Source of the DNA: Crystallibacter permensis
GTDB lineage: Bacteria; Actinomycetota; Actinomycetes; Actinomycetales; Micrococcaceae
DNA length: 64,000 nt
Direction of reading: 5' to 3'
Assembly: GCF_025960875.1 (NCBI RefSeq)
Contig: NZ_JAODLR010000002.1
Location: forward strand, 1 to 64,000
Under the pieces are notes generated by a model. The model saw only the letters and a list, made by a program, of their open reading frames with translations, had not been told where the DNA came from and did not search any database. Shown one piece after another: positions 15,700 to 24,618 of the stretch (its first letter is position 1; each line of letters opens with the position of its first letter). Position numbers and translations under genes: made by a program.

Positions 15700-16895
15700 A
15701 GCAGCCCCTCCAATACATCGGCCAGCGCACCGGCGCCCGCGTCGGCGTCGTCGTCCTCAACGTGTTCTTCCGGCGAGTGGGAAATACCGGTCGGGTTGCG
15801 CACGAAGATCATGCCGGACGGCACATAACCGGCCAGCACGCCGGCGTCGTGGCCGGCACCCGTTGCCAGCACCGGGGCCCCGGGCAGCGCGTTTTCGAGC
15901 TGCCGCTGCAGTGCGGCATCGAAGTGTACGGTGCCGGAATAGGACTCCTCGGTCAGCGTCACGGAGCAGCCCTCGAACGCGGCAATCTTCTGCGCCTTGC
16001 CGTGGATCGCCTCCACGAGCGCGCCGGTCACGGCGTCTTCCGGATACCGGACATCGAGCCATAGCTGGACCCGCGAGGCGATGACGTTGGTGCCGCCGGG
16101 GATCGGCTCCAGCCGCCCCACCGTGGCGCGGGCGTCCGGCTGTGCCGCGGCCGATTTCTGCACGGCGATAATGATCTGCGCGGCCGCCACCATCGGATCC
16201 GCCCGGTCCTGCATCAGCGTCGTTCCGGCGTGGTTGCCCTGGCCGCTGACCGTCAGCTTCCACCGTCCGTGGCCCAGGATGGAACTACCGACGGCGATCG
16301 CCGGCCCCTCCTCGCCGAGGCCGCGGCCCTGCTCGACGTGCAGTTCGACGAAGTCGCCGATCCGGGCTAGCGCTTCCTCGTCCCGCCCGAAGTGTTCGGG
16401 GTCCAGCCCGTTCCCCTGCGAGACTTCCGCAAAGGTGTTGCCGTCCGCGTCGCGCAGGTTACGGGCCTTGTCCGGACCGATGGCGCCGGTCAGCAGCCGC
16501 GAGCCGAGGCAGGCCACGCCGAAGCGTGAGCCCTCCTCTTCCGGAAACACCGTGATGGCAAGGGACCGGTTCGGCTGGACCCCGCGCTGCCGCAGGACGT
16601 CGACGGCGGCGAGTGCCGAGGCCACGCCGAGCGGCCCGTCGAAGGCGCCCCCGCCGGGGACCGAGTCCAGGTGGCTGCCGGTGACAAGCGCGCCTTTTTG
16701 GGGCGCACCCCACCAGGCCCAGATGATGCCGTTGCGGTCAGTCTCCACCTCCAGCCCGCGCCGGCCGGCCTGCTCGACGAACCAGCCGCGCAGGTCCAGC
16801 TCCGCCGTCGAATACACCGGACGCGAGTAGCCGCCGCGGGCAGTGTCACGGCCGACGTCGCTGATTGACTCGAGCAGCTGGGAAACGGTTTCCAA
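15696..16895 (-). CDS. M20-family amidohydrolase (AllC/carbamoylase-like), putative N-formylglutamate deformylase
   Basis: A 399-residue dimetal hydrolase of the allantoate amidohydrolase/N-carbamoyl-L-amino-acid hydrolase group. Metal-binding segments are GSHLDSVPGGGAFDG, PEEEGSRFGVAC and ELHVEQGRGL, and the dimerisation domain contains GQGNHAGTT. Automatic annotation would call it allantoate amidohydrolase, but it lies in the hut operon between hutU and hutF with overlapping codons, and no hutG is present in the window. HutF produces N-formylglutamate, which still needs a deformylase, so the job of this enzyme may be that step (inference). The TTG start at 16895 is preceded by GGAGG. Confidence 0.85.
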   Translation of the reverse strand: METVSQLLESISDVGRDTARGGYSRPVYSTAELDLRGWFVEQAGRRGLEVETDRNGIIWAWWGAPQKGALVTGSHLDSVPGGGAFDGPLGVASALAAVDVLRQRGVQPNRSLAITVFPEEEGSRFGVACLGSRLLTGAIGPDKARNLRDADGNTFAEVSQGNGLDPEHFGRDEEALARIGDFVELHVEQGRGLGEEGPAIAVGSSILGHGRWKLTVSGQGNHAGTTLMQDRADPMVAAAQIIIAVQKSAAAQPDARATVGRLEPIPGGTNVIASRVQLWLDVRYPEDAVTGALVEAIHGKAQKIAAFEGCSVTLTEESYSGTVHFDAALQRQLENALPGAPVLATGAGHDAGVLAGYVPSGMIFVRNPTGISHSPEEHVEDDDADAGAGALADVLEGLL

Positions 16896-16951
16896 AGAGG
16901 ACCTCCGGATGGGGACAGGCGGACAAGACGGGCGGGTTGGACGGGGCAGGG

Positions 16952-18634
16952 TCAGGACTCGTTCATCGGTACCCTTACCCCGCGCTCGGCAGCAACCTCG
17001 ACGGCCCGATCGTAACCCGCATCGACGTGCCGGATCACTCCCATGCCCGGATCGTTGGTCAGCAGCCGTTCCAGTTTCTGCGCCGCCAGTTCGGTGCCGT
17101 CGGCCACGGAGACCTGGCCGGCGTGGATGGAGCGGCCAATGCCGACGCCGCCGCCATGGTGGATGGACACCCAGGTGGCGCCGGAGGACGTGTTGACCAG
17201 GGCGTTCAGCAGCGGCCAGTCGGCGATCGCGTCGGAACCGTCCGCCATGGATTCGGTCTCGCGGTACGGCGAGGCCACGGAGCCGGAGTCCAGATGGTCG
17301 CGGCCGATCACGATCGGCGCGGAGACCTTGCCCTCGGCCACCAGTTGGTTGAACAGCAGCCCGGCCTTCTGCCGTTCGCCGTAGCCCAGCCAGCAGATGC
17401 GCGCCGGAAGACCCTCGAACTCGACATGCTCCTGCGCGGCGTCGATCCAGCGATGCAGATGTTCATTCTCCGGGAAGAGCTCCTTGATCGCCTCGTCCGT
17501 GACGCGGATGTCCTCCGGATCACCGGACAGGGCCACCCAGCGGAACGGGCCGAGCCCTTCGCAGAACAAGGGACGGATGTAGGCCGGGACGAAGCCGGGG
17601 AACTCGAACGCGCGGTCGTAGCCACCCAGGCGCGCCTCGTCGCGGATGGAGTTGCCGTAGTCAAAGACCTCGGCACCGGCATCCTGGAACTCGACCATCG
17701 CCTGCACGTGGCGTGCCATCGATTCCTGCGCCTTCTTGGTGAAGCCCACGGGGTCGGCCTTGGCCTCGGCGTCCCACTGCTCCACCGAGTACTCCAGCGG
17801 CAGGTAGCTCAACGGGTCATGCGCCGAGGTCTGGTCGGTGACGATGTCCACGCTGATCTCGCCGGCTTTGTGCCGGCGCAGCAGCTCCGGGAACACCGCG
17901 GCGGCATTGCCTACGTAACCCACGGACAGCGGACGCTTCTCCTCCTTGGCGCGCATGACCTTGGCCAACGCGGCGTCGAGATCCGTCTCCACTTCGTCCA
18001 GGTAGCGTTTGCCGGCACGGCGGCGAAGGCGCGTCTCGTCGACGTCGATAATCAGGCACGCTCCGCCGTTAAGGGTTACGGCCAGCGGCTGCGCGCCGCC
18101 CATGCCGCCGCAGCCGCCGGTGAGGGTCAGCGTTCCGGCCAGCGTGCCGTTGAAGCGCTTGTCGGCGATGGCGGCAAAGGTTTCGTAGGTGCCCTGCAGG
18201 ATGCCCTGGGTACCGATGTAGATCCAGGACCCGGCGGTCATCTGGCCGTACATCATCAGCCCTTCGGCCTCGAGCCGGCGGAACTCCGGCCAGTTGGCCC
18301 AGTCCCCCACCAGGTTTGAGTTGGCGATCAGCACGCGCGGGGCCCATTCATTGGTACGGAAGACACCCACCGGCTTGCCGGACTGGACCAGCAAGGTCTC
18401 GTCCTTCTCCAGGGTGGCCAGCGTGCGGACAATCGCGTCGTAGGCCTCCCAGCTGCGGGCCGCGCGGCCGGTGCCGCCATAGACCACCAGGTCCTCGGGC
18501 CGCTCGGCGACCTCGGGATCCAGGTTGTTCATCAGCATCCGCAGCGGCGCTTCGGTCTGCCAGCTCTTGGCCGTCAGCTCGGTGCCCCGGGGGGCGCGGA
18601 CGGTGCGGGAGGAATCGTGTTGCGTGAAAGTCAT
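16952..18634 (-). CDS. hutU: Urocanate hydratase
   Basis: A 560-residue NAD-dependent lyase that hydrates urocanate to imidazolonepropionate, the second step of histidine breakdown. Length and motifs are typical: an N-terminal [18 protein letters not shown], a central [12 protein letters not shown] for tightly bound NAD, and the catalytic Cys in ICWLGYGER (about residue 414). The ATG at 18634 follows a GAAAGAG-like site. It sits 61 bp downstream of the iclR gene and 56 bp upstream of the M20 gene, all on the same strand. Confidence 0.96.
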   Translation of the reverse strand: MTFTQHDSSRTVRAPRGTELTAKSWQTEAPLRMLMNNLDPEVAERPEDLVVYGGTGRAARSWEAYDAIVRTLATLEKDETLLVQSGKPVGVFRTNEWAPRVLIANSNLVGDWANWPEFRRLEAEGLMMYGQMTAGSWIYIGTQGILQGTYETFAAIADKRFNGTLAGTLTLTGGCGGMGGAQPLAVTLNGGACLIIDVDETRLRRRAGKRYLDEVETDLDAALAKVMRAKEEKRPLSVGYVGNAAAVFPELLRRHKAGEISVDIVTDQTSAHDPLSYLPLEYSVEQWDAEAKADPVGFTKKAQESMARHVQAMVEFQDAGAEVFDYGNSIRDEARLGGYDRAFEFPGFVPAYIRPLFCEGLGPFRWVALSGDPEDIRVTDEAIKELFPENEHLHRWIDAAQEHVEFEGLPARICWLGYGERQKAGLLFNQLVAEGKVSAPIVIGRDHLDSGSVASPYRETESMADGSDAIADWPLLNALVNTSSGATWVSIHHGGGVGIGRSIHAGQVSVADGTELAAQKLERLLTNDPGMGVIRHVDAGYDRAVEVAAERGVRVPMNES

Positions 18635-18695
18635 TTCTGAAGGCTCTTTCTCTGATGGAAGCGGGTAGTTATCCGGCTGTCAGGCTAGGAACAAG

Positions 18696-19403
18696 CTAGG
18701 AATGTCGGGGACTAACGACGGCGGCGTCCCCGCCTGGGGCGGCAAAGACGCGGCCGGCTTCGGCAGCCAGCAGGGCGCCGAAGGTTTGCGCGGCTTCGGC
18801 GGTAGTGCGGTAGCTCGGCGCGACGATGCTCAGGGCTGCGACCACCTTGGAACCGGCCATCACCGGGGCGGCCACCGCGGTGATGTCGGGTTCGACGCCT
18901 TCGGCCACGACGGCGAAGGACCCGGGCGCCACCTTCCCCTGCAGGGCTTCCCCGGCGGCGCTGCCGACCATGGGAAAGGTGCGGCCCACCCAGTTGATGT
19001 GGCGCACAGTGTGCGTGCCTTCCTCGATAGCCACGTACAGCCCGTCGGTGCTGCCGGCCGCCACACTGAGGTAGGCGGATTCGCCCGTCCGGGCGACCAG
19101 TGAGCGCAAGGCATCCTGGCTAGTCGCGACCAGCGATTCGTGGCTCAAGGCCTGGACGCCGAGCTGGACCATGCGGAAGCCCGGCCGGTACAGGCCGTCC
19201 TCGCGCTTGGCCGCGAAGCCGTTCGCTTCCAGGGTTCTCAGCAGGCGAAGCGCGGTGCTGGCCGAAAGGTCTGCCGCCTTGGCCGCATCGGCGAGTTTGA
19301 CGCCGTCGTTCTCGCAAACAACGCGCAGCAGGCCCAGGGCGCGGTCCGCGGCGCGGGTTGTCGCGTCCGGCGCCGCAGCGGTCTCTGTAGTGGTATCCAC
19401 CAT
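18696..19403 (-). CDS. IclR-family regulator, probable hut regulator
   Basis: A 235-residue IclR-type protein. The N-terminal winged helix (about 17-75) has ADRALGLLRVV and LSASTALRLLRTLEANGFA; the C-terminal effector domain includes SLVATSQDALRSLVARTGES and GRTFPMVGSAAGEAL. It is the first gene of the iclR-hutU-M20-hutF-hutI run and diverges from the binding-protein/hutH genes, so control of both arms from 19404-19599 is likely. Histidine or urocanate is the natural guess for the ligand, but that is inference. Confidence 0.88.
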   Translation of the reverse strand: MVDTTTETAAAPDATTRAADRALGLLRVVCENDGVKLADAAKAADLSASTALRLLRTLEANGFAAKREDGLYRPGFRMVQLGVQALSHESLVATSQDALRSLVARTGESAYLSVAAGSTDGLYVAIEEGTHTVRHINWVGRTFPMVGSAAGEALQGKVAPGSFAVVAEGVEPDITAVAAPVMAGSKVVAALSIVAPSYRTTAEAAQTFGALLAAEAGRVFAAPGGDAAVVSPRHS

Positions 19404-19555
19404 GGAGTGCCTTTCGGTCGGGATCGTCGTTTCACTGGCGTTGCACTTAGTAAAACATCAATTTCATCTAGTGGCAATGCCCCTTTTTCATCCGACCATT
19501 GACGGCAGCCCGATCGCTCTGTACCTTTTCCCTATCAGCCCATAAATTTTACTGT

Positions 19556-19577
19556 CTGAAATGGCCTTGCCATTCAG
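19556..19577. promoter_or_regulatory. Putative operator in the divergent hut control region
   Basis: The sequence contains CTGAAATGGC, a CTT spacer, then GCCATTCAG, an inverted repeat with a perfect AATGGC-N3-GCCATT core at 19560-19574. It lies about 25 bases before the binding-protein start, in the 196-bp gap between the divergent hut arms. A half-site-like TGGCAATGCC occurs near 19473. The size fits an IclR-type site. Confidence 0.45.
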
Positions 19578-19599
19578 CGGCAGAACTGGAGAAACTCCC

Positions 19600-20628
19600 A
19601 TGGAAAAGCCCTTCCGCGGATCCACCACCCAACGCCGCACGTTCTTGACGGGCGCGTCCGCCGCCGCCCTCACGGGTCTTCTGGCGCTGACCGGCTGCGG
19701 ATCAGGCAGCCCGTCGGCTCCCGAGGACGCCCCGAACTCCAATGGCGCCGCACCCCAGGAAGGCCTGGACCAGGTGAGCGTCGGACTCATCCCCATCACC
19801 GACGTCGCCCCCATCTACCTGGGCATGCAGGAGGGCTACTTCGAGGACGAAGGCATCCAGCTCTCCGTCCAGCTGGCCCAGGGCGGCGCGGCGATTGTGC
19901 CGGCCGTGATGACCGGTGAATACCAGTTCGGCTACTCCAATGTTGTCTCGCTGCTGATCGCCCAGGACAAGACGCTGCCGGTGAAGGTGGTCTCCAACGG
20001 CTCGAGCTCAACGAACGTTCCGGGCAAGGACGTTACCGAGGTGGCCGCCATGCCCGACAGCGGCATTGAATCCGCCGCGGACCTCGTGGGCAAGACGGTG
20101 GCGGTCAACGCCCTGAACAACTTCGCCGACGTGACCATCCGCAACTCCATCGAAGAGGCCGGCGGGGATCCGCAGGACGTGAACTTCGTGGAGATGCCGT
20201 ATCCCAACATGCCCGCAGCGCTGGAGCGCGGAGACGTTGACGCAGCCTGGACCACCGAACCGTTCCGCACGCAGATCCTGGAGGCCGGCGGCGAGATCGT
20301 GGCCAGCCCCATGACGGATCTGACCGAAAACTTCGATTCGGCCTTCTACTTCACCTCCGAGCAGACCCTGCAGGAAAACCCGGAACTGGTAGAACGCTTC
20401 CAACGCGCGCTGGAAAAGTCCTTCACCTTCGCGATGGAAAACGAGGGCGAGGTCCGCACCATCATCCAGGACTACGCGAAGATCACCCCGGAACTGGCCG
20501 AGACCGTGGAAATGTCCAAGTGGTATCCCGAGGTCAACATGGACGGACTGAAGAAACTGGGCACCGCGGCCCAGAAGTATGGAGTGTTGGAAAACGAGCC
20601 GGACTATGATGCCCTGATTGCCAAGTAG
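19600..20628 (+). CDS. ABC-type substrate-binding lipoprotein (NMT1/THI5-like)
   Basis: A 342-residue periplasmic-type binding protein anchored as a lipoprotein. It has twin arginines at about 12-13, a hydrophobic stretch and a lipobox LTGC (Cys about 33), followed by a Ser/Pro/Asn-rich linker. The fold resembles NMT1/THI5-like SBPs: YLGMQEGYFEDEGIQL, LVGKTVAVNALNNFADVT and ALERGDVDAAWTTEPF. No permease or ATPase gene is near. Its place 68 bp ahead of hutH and opposite the IclR gene suggests histidine, urocanate or a related imidazole as ligand (inference). The ATG follows GGAGAAA. Confidence 0.85.
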   Translation: MEKPFRGSTTQRRTFLTGASAAALTGLLALTGCGSGSPSAPEDAPNSNGAAPQEGLDQVSVGLIPITDVAPIYLGMQEGYFEDEGIQLSVQLAQGGAAIVPAVMTGEYQFGYSNVVSLLIAQDKTLPVKVVSNGSSSTNVPGKDVTEVAAMPDSGIESAADLVGKTVAVNALNNFADVTIRNSIEEAGGDPQDVNFVEMPYPNMPAALERGDVDAAWTTEPFRTQILEAGGEIVASPMTDLTENFDSAFYFTSEQTLQENPELVERFQRALEKSFTFAMENEGEVRTIIQDYAKITPELAETVEMSKWYPEVNMDGLKKLGTAAQKYGVLENEPDYDALIAK

Positions 20629-20696
20629 CCGTGTCCGCCCCCGCCACCCCCGCCACCCACTCCACCCCCGCCACCACACCTTCGATGAAAGGCACC

Positions 20697-22277
20697 ATGT
20701 CCCAGCTTCAGCCCGTCACCATCTCCACCGGACCGCTCACGCCGGAGGAAGTCATCGCCGTCGCGCGCCACGGTGCACCGATCGAGCTCAGCGCCGAGTC
20801 CCTGGCGGCCATGGCGCAGTCCCGCGCCGTGATCGACGCGCTGGTCACCGATGACAAGCCGCACTACGGCGTCTCGACGGGCTTCGGCGCGCTCGCCACC
20901 AAGCAGATCCCCATCGAGCTGCGCACCCAGCTCCAGCGCAGCCTGATCCGCAGCCACGCCGCTTCCTCCGGCTCCGAGGTGGACCGCGAGGTGGTCCGCG
21001 GCCTGATGCTCAACCGGCTTTCCACCATGGCCACCGGCCGCACGGGGGTCCGCCCGATGGTGGCGCAAGGCTATGCCGCCATGCTCAACGCCGGCATCAC
21101 CCCGGTGGTCGGCGAGTACGGCTCGCTCGGCTGTTCCGGGGACCTGGCGCCGCTGGCACACTGCGCCCTGGCGCTGATGGGCGAGGGCGAGGTACGGAAT
21201 AACGACGGCGGACTGGTGCCTGCCGCTGAGGCGCTGGCTGCCGCCGGGCTCGAGCCGGTGGAACTGCGGGAGAAGGAAGGGCTGGCGCTGATCAACGGCA
21301 CGGACGGGATGCTGGGCATGCTCATCATGGCCTCGGCGGACCTGCACCTGCTGCTCAAGACCGCGGACCTGGCTGCCGCCATGAGCATCGAGGGCCTGCT
21401 GGGCACTGACTCGGTGCTGGCCGAGGACCTGCACGCGCTGCGCCCGCATCCCGGGCAGATTGCGGCCGCGGCCAACATGCGCCGGATCCTGGACGGCTCG
21501 CCCCTGATCGCCGAGCAGAAGTCGTCCGACAATGGCGACGGCCACCGCTTCACCCGCGTGCAGGACGCCTACTCGCTGCGCTGCGCCCCGCAGGTGCACG
21601 GTGCCGCAAGGTCCACACTGGCGCACGTGGAATCCGTGGCCGGCTACGAGCTGTCCTCCGCCATCGATAATCCGGTGGTCACCCAGGACGGCCGGGTGGA
21701 ATCCAACGGGAACTTCCATGGGGCGCCGGTCGGCTATGCCCTGGACTTCCTCGCCATCGCCGTGGCCGACCTGGCGTCGATGAGCGAGCGGCGGACGGAC
21801 CGTTTCCTGGACAAGGCCCGCAGCCACGGGCTCAACGCGTTCCTGGCCGACGATCCCGGCGTGGATTCCGGCCACATGATCGCGCAGTACACGCAGGCGG
21901 GCATCGTTTCCGAGCTCAAGCGGCTGGCCAACCCGGCTTCCGTGGACTCCATCCCCTCCTCCGCCATGCAGGAGGACCACGTCTCCATGGGCTGGTCGGC
22001 CGGGCTGAAGCTGCGCCGGGCGCTGGATGGCCTGACGCGTGTGCTGGCCATCGAGCTGCTCACCAGTGCCCGCGCCCTGGACATGCGCGACGGCGGCCTG
22101 GATTCCTCCCGGAGCGCCGCGGCCGTCACCGCTGTCCGGCGCGAAATCCGCAAGGTGGTCGAAGGTCCCGGCACGGACCGTTACCTCTCCCCTGAGATCG
22201 AAGCCGTGCGTGTCCTGGTGGACAGCGGCGTGCTGATCGAGGCCGTCCAGCAGGAGCTCGGGTCGGCGCTAAACTGA
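20697..22277 (+). CDS. hutH: Histidine ammonia-lyase
   Basis: A 526-residue MIO-dependent lyase that deaminates L-histidine to trans-urocanate, the entry step of the pathway. The MIO segment reads GSLGCSGDLAPLAH, so the cyclising triad is Cys146-Ser147-Gly148 where many enzymes have Ala-Ser-Gly. HYGVSTGFG near residue 56 and the C-terminal SSAMQEDHVSMG are characteristic. I chose the ATG at 20697 because AAAGG lies just upstream; in-frame starts at 20631 (GTG) and 20685 would add a low-complexity Pro/Thr/Ala head. It lies downstream of the binding-protein gene. Confidence 0.95.
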   Translation: MSQLQPVTISTGPLTPEEVIAVARHGAPIELSAESLAAMAQSRAVIDALVTDDKPHYGVSTGFGALATKQIPIELRTQLQRSLIRSHAASSGSEVDREVVRGLMLNRLSTMATGRTGVRPMVAQGYAAMLNAGITPVVGEYGSLGCSGDLAPLAHCALALMGEGEVRNNDGGLVPAAEALAAAGLEPVELREKEGLALINGTDGMLGMLIMASADLHLLLKTADLAAAMSIEGLLGTDSVLAEDLHALRPHPGQIAAAANMRRILDGSPLIAEQKSSDNGDGHRFTRVQDAYSLRCAPQVHGAARSTLAHVESVAGYELSSAIDNPVVTQDGRVESNGNFHGAPVGYALDFLAIAVADLASMSERRTDRFLDKARSHGLNAFLADDPGVDSGHMIAQYTQAGIVSELKRLANPASVDSIPSSAMQEDHVSMGWSAGLKLRRALDGLTRVLAIELLTSARALDMRDGGLDSSRSAAAVTAVRREIRKVVEGPGTDRYLSPEIEAVRVLVDSGVLIEAVQQELGSALN

Positions 22278-22341
22278 TCGGAGTAATTTTGCCAGCCGGC
22301 GGGTGAGCCCGCCGGCGTCCGGCCTGGAGGGGGACGCGAGC

Positions 22342-23460
22342 ATGGGCACGGACGAGCCTGACACAGCGCAACAAGCCGGCTCCGAAGGTCCTGCCAGCCC
22401 CCGCCCCAGTCGACGGACGCTGTTCCGCCGGGCCGCCCCCATCATCGCGGTCGGCCTTGGTTCCGGTGCCCTCGGGGCGGGCGCGGCAAGCGCGGCCCGC
22501 CCGGGCAGTCCGCTGCCGGGGAGCCTGGCACTGCCCTCCGACGAGGACATCGCCCGGCTGATCGCCGACCCGGAATCAGCCACCCACCGGGCACTGGCCA
22601 ATTTATTCAACCCCTCCCAGCCCGCCGGCGGCCCAGTTATGCAGAACGCCGAGAATGTTGTCGGAGCTGCTGCGGGCAACGGCCGCACGGACCCGCGCAA
22701 GTCCGGTGCCGACGTCGTTCTCTTGCTGGGGCAGTCCAACATGCAAGGTTCGGGACTGCCCTATGATCCGGCCATTGACATCAGGCTGGAGGGCATCGAC
22801 CAGTTCGCCGGCTCGGGGCCGCACACCGGCACCGTGATTCCGGCCGCGGACGCGCTGTTCCACGTCACGCAGAACCTGCGCGACGGTGCGCCCACCGTCG
22901 GCCCCGGGATGGAATTTGCCCGGCAGCTCTGGCTCAACCAAGCGGCGGACCGCAAGGTGCTACTGGTGCCCGCGGCCCTCGGTGGCACCTCGATCACCGG
23001 CAACGCGGACTATTCGTGGGACCCGTACAACACGACCGCCTCAGTGAATCTGGCCCGCTGGGGCCTGGATGCGTGCGTCCGCGCCCTCGCGCTCAACCCC
23101 TCGCACCGGCTGGTGGCCATCCTGTGGCACCAGGGCGAATCGGACGCGCTGCCCAAAGTGGGCCAGGACTGGTACCGGCGCAAGCTGCTGCAGATCATCG
23201 ATCTGTACCGCGCGGAGCTGGGCCCGGTCCCGTTCCTCATTGGCGGCATGGTGCCCGAATGGATCGCCGCTGACAAGAAGATCCGCGGCCCCATCGACGC
23301 GGTGCACCGTTCCGTCCCCTCCCACCGGCCGCAAACCGCTTTCGTCGAGGGACCGTCCAGTGCTAGCGGCGCCAACGACGGCATCCACTTCAACGCTGCC
23401 GGCGCGCGCGAGCTCGGCCTGCGCTACTACCGGGCCTTCGCCGGCATGGCCGCCAGCTGA
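22342..23460 (+). CDS. Secreted sialate O-acetylesterase-like (SASA) hydrolase
   Basis: A 372-residue protein with a Tat-like leader (SRRTLFRRAAPIIAVG, twin Arg at about 24-25) ending near an ASAA site, so it is probably exported. The mature part is an SGNH-type carbohydrate esterase of the SASA (PF03629) group: LLLGQSNMQGSG (Ser about 132), AILWHQGESDA, and the C-terminal NDGIHFNAAGA supplying Asp and His. Likely action is removal of acetyl groups from surface or plant glycans, but no substrate is proven. GGAGGGGGA precedes the ATG at 22342. It follows hutH by 64 bp. Confidence 0.8.
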   Translation: MGTDEPDTAQQAGSEGPASPRPSRRTLFRRAAPIIAVGLGSGALGAGAASAARPGSPLPGSLALPSDEDIARLIADPESATHRALANLFNPSQPAGGPVMQNAENVVGAAAGNGRTDPRKSGADVVLLLGQSNMQGSGLPYDPAIDIRLEGIDQFAGSGPHTGTVIPAADALFHVTQNLRDGAPTVGPGMEFARQLWLNQAADRKVLLVPAALGGTSITGNADYSWDPYNTTASVNLARWGLDACVRALALNPSHRLVAILWHQGESDALPKVGQDWYRRKLLQIIDLYRAELGPVPFLIGGMVPEWIAADKKIRGPIDAVHRSVPSHRPQTAFVEGPSSASGANDGIHFNAAGARELGLRYYRAFAGMAAS

Positions 23461-23478
23461 CCGCGCCGCGAAAGGTCA

Positions 23479-24597
23479 TCAGAGCGTACGACGGCGGGGG
23501 CTGAGGGCCGCGATAGTCTCACCGGATACTCCGGTACCGTCAGCCGTGCCGTCCAGAATCAGTCCGGCAGCCAGTTCGGCGATGCCCGCGGACGTCTGGA
23601 AGCCGTACCCGCCCTGGCCTGCGAGCCAGAAGAAGCCGGCCGTCTGCCCGTCGAAGCCGACCACGGGATGGCCGTCCGCCGGTTCGGTGCGCAGCCCCGT
23701 CCAGGCCCGGTCCACGGCTTCGATGCCCATGGTGGTGGCCGAGTTGATGTTTTCGACCAACGCCTGGATGTCCGTTTCCCGCGGGCGGGCGTCTTCGGCC
23801 CGGCTGGGTTCGGTTTCCGAGGGCGAGATCAGCACTTGGTCCCCCTCCGGCCGGTAATAGAAGGTGTTGTCCGCGGTGGCCACCATCGGCTGTTCGGGTA
23901 ACAGCGGCCGTGCCACCTTCACCACCGCGGCGGTCCGCCGGTATGGAACCAGCCCCTGCGGCGCTGCCCCGAAGAATGCGGCGACGTTGTCGGCCCACGC
24001 ACCGGCGGCGTTGACCACCGTGTCCGCCACGATGCTCCGGGCACCGGCCTGGACCTCCCACCCGCCGTCCCCGCCGGCCCCGCCGTCGTCGGCGCCGCGA
24101 ACAGCAGCGGTGACCGGCGCATTGGTGAGAATCCGCGCCCCGGCGGCCTCCGCCGTCGTGCGGTGGTGTTCGATCAGGAGATCCGTGTCGCAGCCGAAAG
24201 AGGTGGTGTCCAGTCCGGCAGCCTCGAACGAACCGGGCCTGAGTTCGGGACTGAGTTTGATGGCTTCGGCGTGGCTGATGAATGCCATGTGGCTGCTCGC
24301 CTGCCCGCGGACCTGTGCTTCGTCGCCGATCAGCAGGAAGCTGCGTGGTGTCAGGAAGCGGCGCCCGGTCTCCTGCTCGGTGCGGCGCAGCAACGCCAGG
24401 GTGCGCACGGTGAGTTCGCGGATGGCGGGCGGGCCGTAGCTGGGGATCAGTTGGCGCGCTGACCGGGACGAGGTGTGGCTGGCCAGCGCGGCTTCGGCCT
24501 CCGCCACAATTACGGTGGCCCGGCCGGCGAGCGCCGAGGCGAGGGAGAGTCCGGCGATTCCGCCGCCGATGATGAGAACGTCGCAGGTCAGGGGCAT
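23479..24597 (-). CDS. FAD-dependent amino-acid oxidase (DAO family)
   Basis: A 372-residue FAD enzyme of the glycine/D-amino-acid oxidase family. The dinucleotide motif is VLIIGGGIAGLSLASALA at the N-terminus, and the C-terminal FAD contact is FFWLAGQGGYGFQTSAGI. HTSSRSARQLIPSYG is typical of the sarcosine/glycine/2-hydroxyacid oxidase branch. It is 21 bp downstream of the unknown gene that follows kbl, so it may share the threonine/glycine operon; glycine or sarcosine would then be a plausible substrate (inference). The gene converges on the esterase gene with an 18-bp gap. Confidence 0.83.
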   Translation of the reverse strand: MPLTCDVLIIGGGIAGLSLASALAGRATVIVAEAEAALASHTSSRSARQLIPSYGPPAIRELTVRTLALLRRTEQETGRRFLTPRSFLLIGDEAQVRGQASSHMAFISHAEAIKLSPELRPGSFEAAGLDTTSFGCDTDLLIEHHRTTAEAAGARILTNAPVTAAVRGADDGGAGGDGGWEVQAGARSIVADTVVNAAGAWADNVAAFFGAAPQGLVPYRRTAAVVKVARPLLPEQPMVATADNTFYYRPEGDQVLISPSETEPSRAEDARPRETDIQALVENINSATTMGIEAVDRAWTGLRTEPADGHPVVGFDGQTAGFFWLAGQGGYGFQTSAGIAELAAGLILDGTADGTGVSGETIAALSPRRRTL

Positions 24598-24618
24598 GGT
24601 GTTATGTTCTCACGCGCC

